Origin: Alentia gelatinosa
Taxonomy: Eukaryota; Annelida; Polychaeta; Phyllodocida; Polynoidae
Reading direction: 5' to 3'
Length of the DNA stretch: 64,000 bases
NCBI GenBank assembly: GCA_950022655.1
Contig: OX465579.1
Span: forward strand, 14,173,088 to 14,237,087
In this document: in pieces, positions 61,819 through 64,000 of the stretch
How the letters are laid out: every line of letters starts with the position of its first letter
Numbering within the stretch: position 1 is the stretch's first letter
Notes under the pieces: generated by a model
The model's input: only the letters and a program-made list of their open reading frames with translations
Database searches by the model: none
Told to the model about the DNA's origin: nothing
Translations under genes and position numbers: made by a program

Positions 61819-61867
61819 TCCATTAGGTGTTATAGAGGACACCTATGAAGGTTTAGGGTCAGAGATT

Positions 61868-62155
61868 GTATCCTACCCCTAATAAAAAACGCCATAGGCT
61901 TAACATGGGATTTGTTTATGTCACGGGTAGTGACATAAAGTGTTGTTTATGCCACTATTTTCTGATACTGAAAACATGTGGAAACAGGGTAGGATAAAAT
62001 CTAGACACCACTCGTTTGAGTTTGAGCTTATTCATGCCACTTATTTTGTTGGCTCCGTATTGTCATGTAATCTTCGACTCATGAAATTATGGAGCCAACA
62101 AAATGTGTGGCATAAATAAACTCAGACTCAAACTTGTGACGTCTCTTGATAGTAT
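61868..62155. repeat. MITE family B in the 3' flank
   Basis: TATCCTACCCCTAATAAAAA and GCCATAGGCTTAACATGGG to GGGTAGGATAAAATC; tail arms GAGTTTGAGCTTATTCATGC with complement. It supplies the first AATAAA after the channel stop codon. Confidence 0.75.
61881..61886 (+). promoter_or_regulatory. Candidate polyadenylation signal AATAAA
   Basis: The first AATAAA after the stop codon, 63 bp downstream, lies inside the left end of a MITE. If used, the transposon supplies the 3' end of the channel transcript. The motif is short and this is not confirmed. Confidence 0.35.
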
Positions 62156-62858
62156 CTCATTGAGTTTGAGTTGCGTTGTAATTTGCAAGGTGAAGCCGCA
62201 TTAAAGACAAATGCTGGTAGTTGGGTGATTTCTAAATTCTATTTAGTTAGATTTGCAAATAACTCAGGATAATATAAGTTCTATATATCAGCAAATAGAA
62301 AATGCAAAAAAATTGGCATGTCACCATGCTAACTTCTATGGGAGGGCCATCTGAAAATGTAAGTGCTTAACTCTTGGTGTCTATGGGAAACTGCAATATT
62401 TTTACTTTGTTGCTAAATGACACTGATGTTCTATTCAAATAATTCTGGATTATGATAGTTGGGAACATGTACAAATGCAAAAAAAATACTATGTCACCAT
62501 GCTAATTTCTATGGGAAGGCCATCTGAAGGAGGTAAGTGCTTATCTATCGGTGTCTATCGGAGAAACTGCTATATTTTCATGGCCCCAGATGGCAGCACC
62601 AGTGTTAAACCAGGGGGCGTTTCGATACCTACCTGCATTTGCCTTTAATTAAATAGCGATTCAAACGAGATAAGATCAAGCTCTGACTGTAAACCTGAAT
62701 ATATATGTTTCTGAATTGATCTCACCCTTTACATTGACAAATGGGCAAACTTTTGTGACATAATCCCCCTTTGAGTATATTTTCTAAATACTCCATGGGC
62801 GTTGGATACGATTCCCCAATATCACGTCAATGGGGGAAAATACCAGGTGTGAGATAGT
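62150..62858. repeat. Inverted family A MITE with nested family L MITE
   Basis: The family A tail (TGAGTTTGAGTTGCGTTGTA, AAGGTGAAGCCGCA) is split at TTAA by family L (about 62199-62650, ends AAAGACAAATGCTGGTAG and CTACCTGCATTTGCCTTT) and resumes at ATAGCGATTCAAACGAGAT. Confidence 0.75.
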
Positions 62859-63867
62859 ACCTGCTAAATGTTTTGGTAAAATAAGGATGATTCTGATGTA
62901 AATATCATTATTTGTGGAGGTATTTTCTCCGGGAGAAATAAAGAAGCAAACTATATTCATATGAAATGATAACCAAAGAGAAATAGGAAGAAGTGGGAAG
63001 TCTCTAATATTACGGCAAGGTCGTAAACTTCATGTAAATATTCCGACTTAGGAGAAAACAGTTTTGGAAAATCTAAAAAAAATCATACTGCCATCATCTA
63101 TGAGGAACCATTTCTTCCTACTGTACATTCAATCCGTCGTACTGAGGTACATCAATATATATAGGTGAAGATTGATGATAGATGGTTATGTAAAATACAA
63201 TGGAGCAATACGTTTGTGCATTACACTCAGTTCAACAGGATTAACCTCTTCTTTTGTGTTTCCATACCTCAAGGACAGGTGTGAAGAGGCAGACCCTCTA
63301 GTCAATATGTGTATTGTCATAGGGGCCATCCATAAAGTATGTGGTCGATTCTCACGAAGGTGGATCAAATAGGGAAAAATAATGTTTAAGTATTTCCGCC
63401 TCTATATATATTCATCTACATGACATAAGTGAGTATTGACTCAAGTTGGGAACACTAATCTTCAAAACTGTGTATTTGGCAAGTTACACAATATCGCATG
63501 TAAAAATAAAATGTCACTGTAAGTGGGTCCGTTCTTTCCTGCACTGACAGTACTAATCATTTACTCAGTATAATTTATCATCTTTATTTTACGCACTATA
63601 GACGCACTAAGGGGGTAGGGGGATACAAATTTTGGGAGATTTTGCGTATGCTCCTTCTTTGTTCTATTGCGTACAAGATTGGGAGGGGGTGGGGGTCCAA
63701 AAATTTCAGAAATTCTACGTAGGTACTTTATGGATGGTCCCGTCGCGTAGTTGCAGAAAGTTAAGGTGAAAGCTTTGATGTTTTTGTTGTTTAACCAGAA
63801 TGTGTCTCACAAAAATTCCCCGTATTCAAGGTTTCATACTCAAGGAAAGTAGGCAATTGTCGCTTAA
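62859..63867. other. 3' flank, no gene recognised
   Basis: Chance open frames only. Segment Q recurs at 63655-63755. Confidence 0.45.
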
Positions 63868-64000
63868 GGCCTGGCGTCCACCTACTACGATAGAAATTTA
63901 GACCTACCGATATGGCACCGATACAAAAAGCATAAAGCGGAGACATATCGGGAAGGTACAAAATCGTAGACATATGTCTAGACAAGCCAATCTACCATGC
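63868..64000 (+). repeat. MITE family D, partial, runs off window
   Basis: AAGGCCTGGCGTCCACCTAC, GATAGAAATTTAGACCTACC and TGTCTAGACAAGCC match the partial copy at 821-1002. Confidence 0.7.

Noticed and set aside
61498..61842. Minus-strand frames of 114 and 88 codons
   Set aside because: They are shadows of exon 23, whose homology to the TRPA1 coiled coil is clear on the + strand.

Overview
This window is nuclear DNA of an animal. Its single host gene, on the + strand, is spread over about 61 kb as 23 recognisable exons separated by introns crowded with transposons. The exons encode the C-terminal ~991 residues of a TRPA1-like cation channel: a run of about 13 ankyrin repeats, six membrane segments with a pore loop, a TRP-like helix and a C-terminal coiled coil, ending in a stop at 61816-61818. 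The first ~150 residues and the promoter lie to the left, outside the window. All exon joins are phase-compatible and the summed exon length (2976 nt) is an exact multiple of three. Gene architecture and the very dense, palindromic MITE landscape fit an invertebrate such as a lancelet (amphioxus). That taxonomic guess is inference only.

Layout. 1-558: upstream intron with a 23-bp direct repeat. 559-16723: exons 1-7 (ankyrin repeats), with a 71-bp minisatellite filling intron 2 and nested MITEs in introns 4-6. 16724-34350: exon 8 between two large introns; intron 7 holds an array of a 176-bp sequence alternating with a MITE, and intron 8 holds a minisatellite that looks seeded by the exon 8 splice-donor region plus a 7.1-kb Ty3/gypsy-type LTR retrotransposon on the minus strand (23884-30987). 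34351-47171: exons 9-14 (last ankyrin repeats and the cysteine-bearing linker). 47905-56161: exons 15-20 (S1-S6, pore, TRP-like helix). 58851-61818: exons 21-23 (C-terminal tail). 61819-64000: 3' flank with further MITEs.

The retrotransposon is the most unusual object. Its two 467-bp LTRs read as identical and it has a 4-bp target duplication, so it inserted recently. Its body is nevertheless damaged and chimeric. Gag is interrupted by a 119-bp patch identical to the LTR core promoter/polyadenylation region. Gag and pol are linked by a canonical GGGAAAC -1 slippery site. Integrase stops after its second catalytic Asp, and an out-of-frame proline-rich tail follows. The space between pol and the 3' LTR carries, antisense to the element, a CCAAT/ETS-type promoter-like block followed by three splice-compatible open segments that could be a captured host gene.

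The MITEs fall into at least a dozen families. Several with different ends share a subterminal box, CCATAG(A/G)CTTAACAT, and a second palindromic module whose arms differ between families while the centre stays CTCGGCTTCGCC-like. This common two-module architecture is the main pattern not explained by ordinary feature types. I saw no rRNA, tRNA or CRISPR array.
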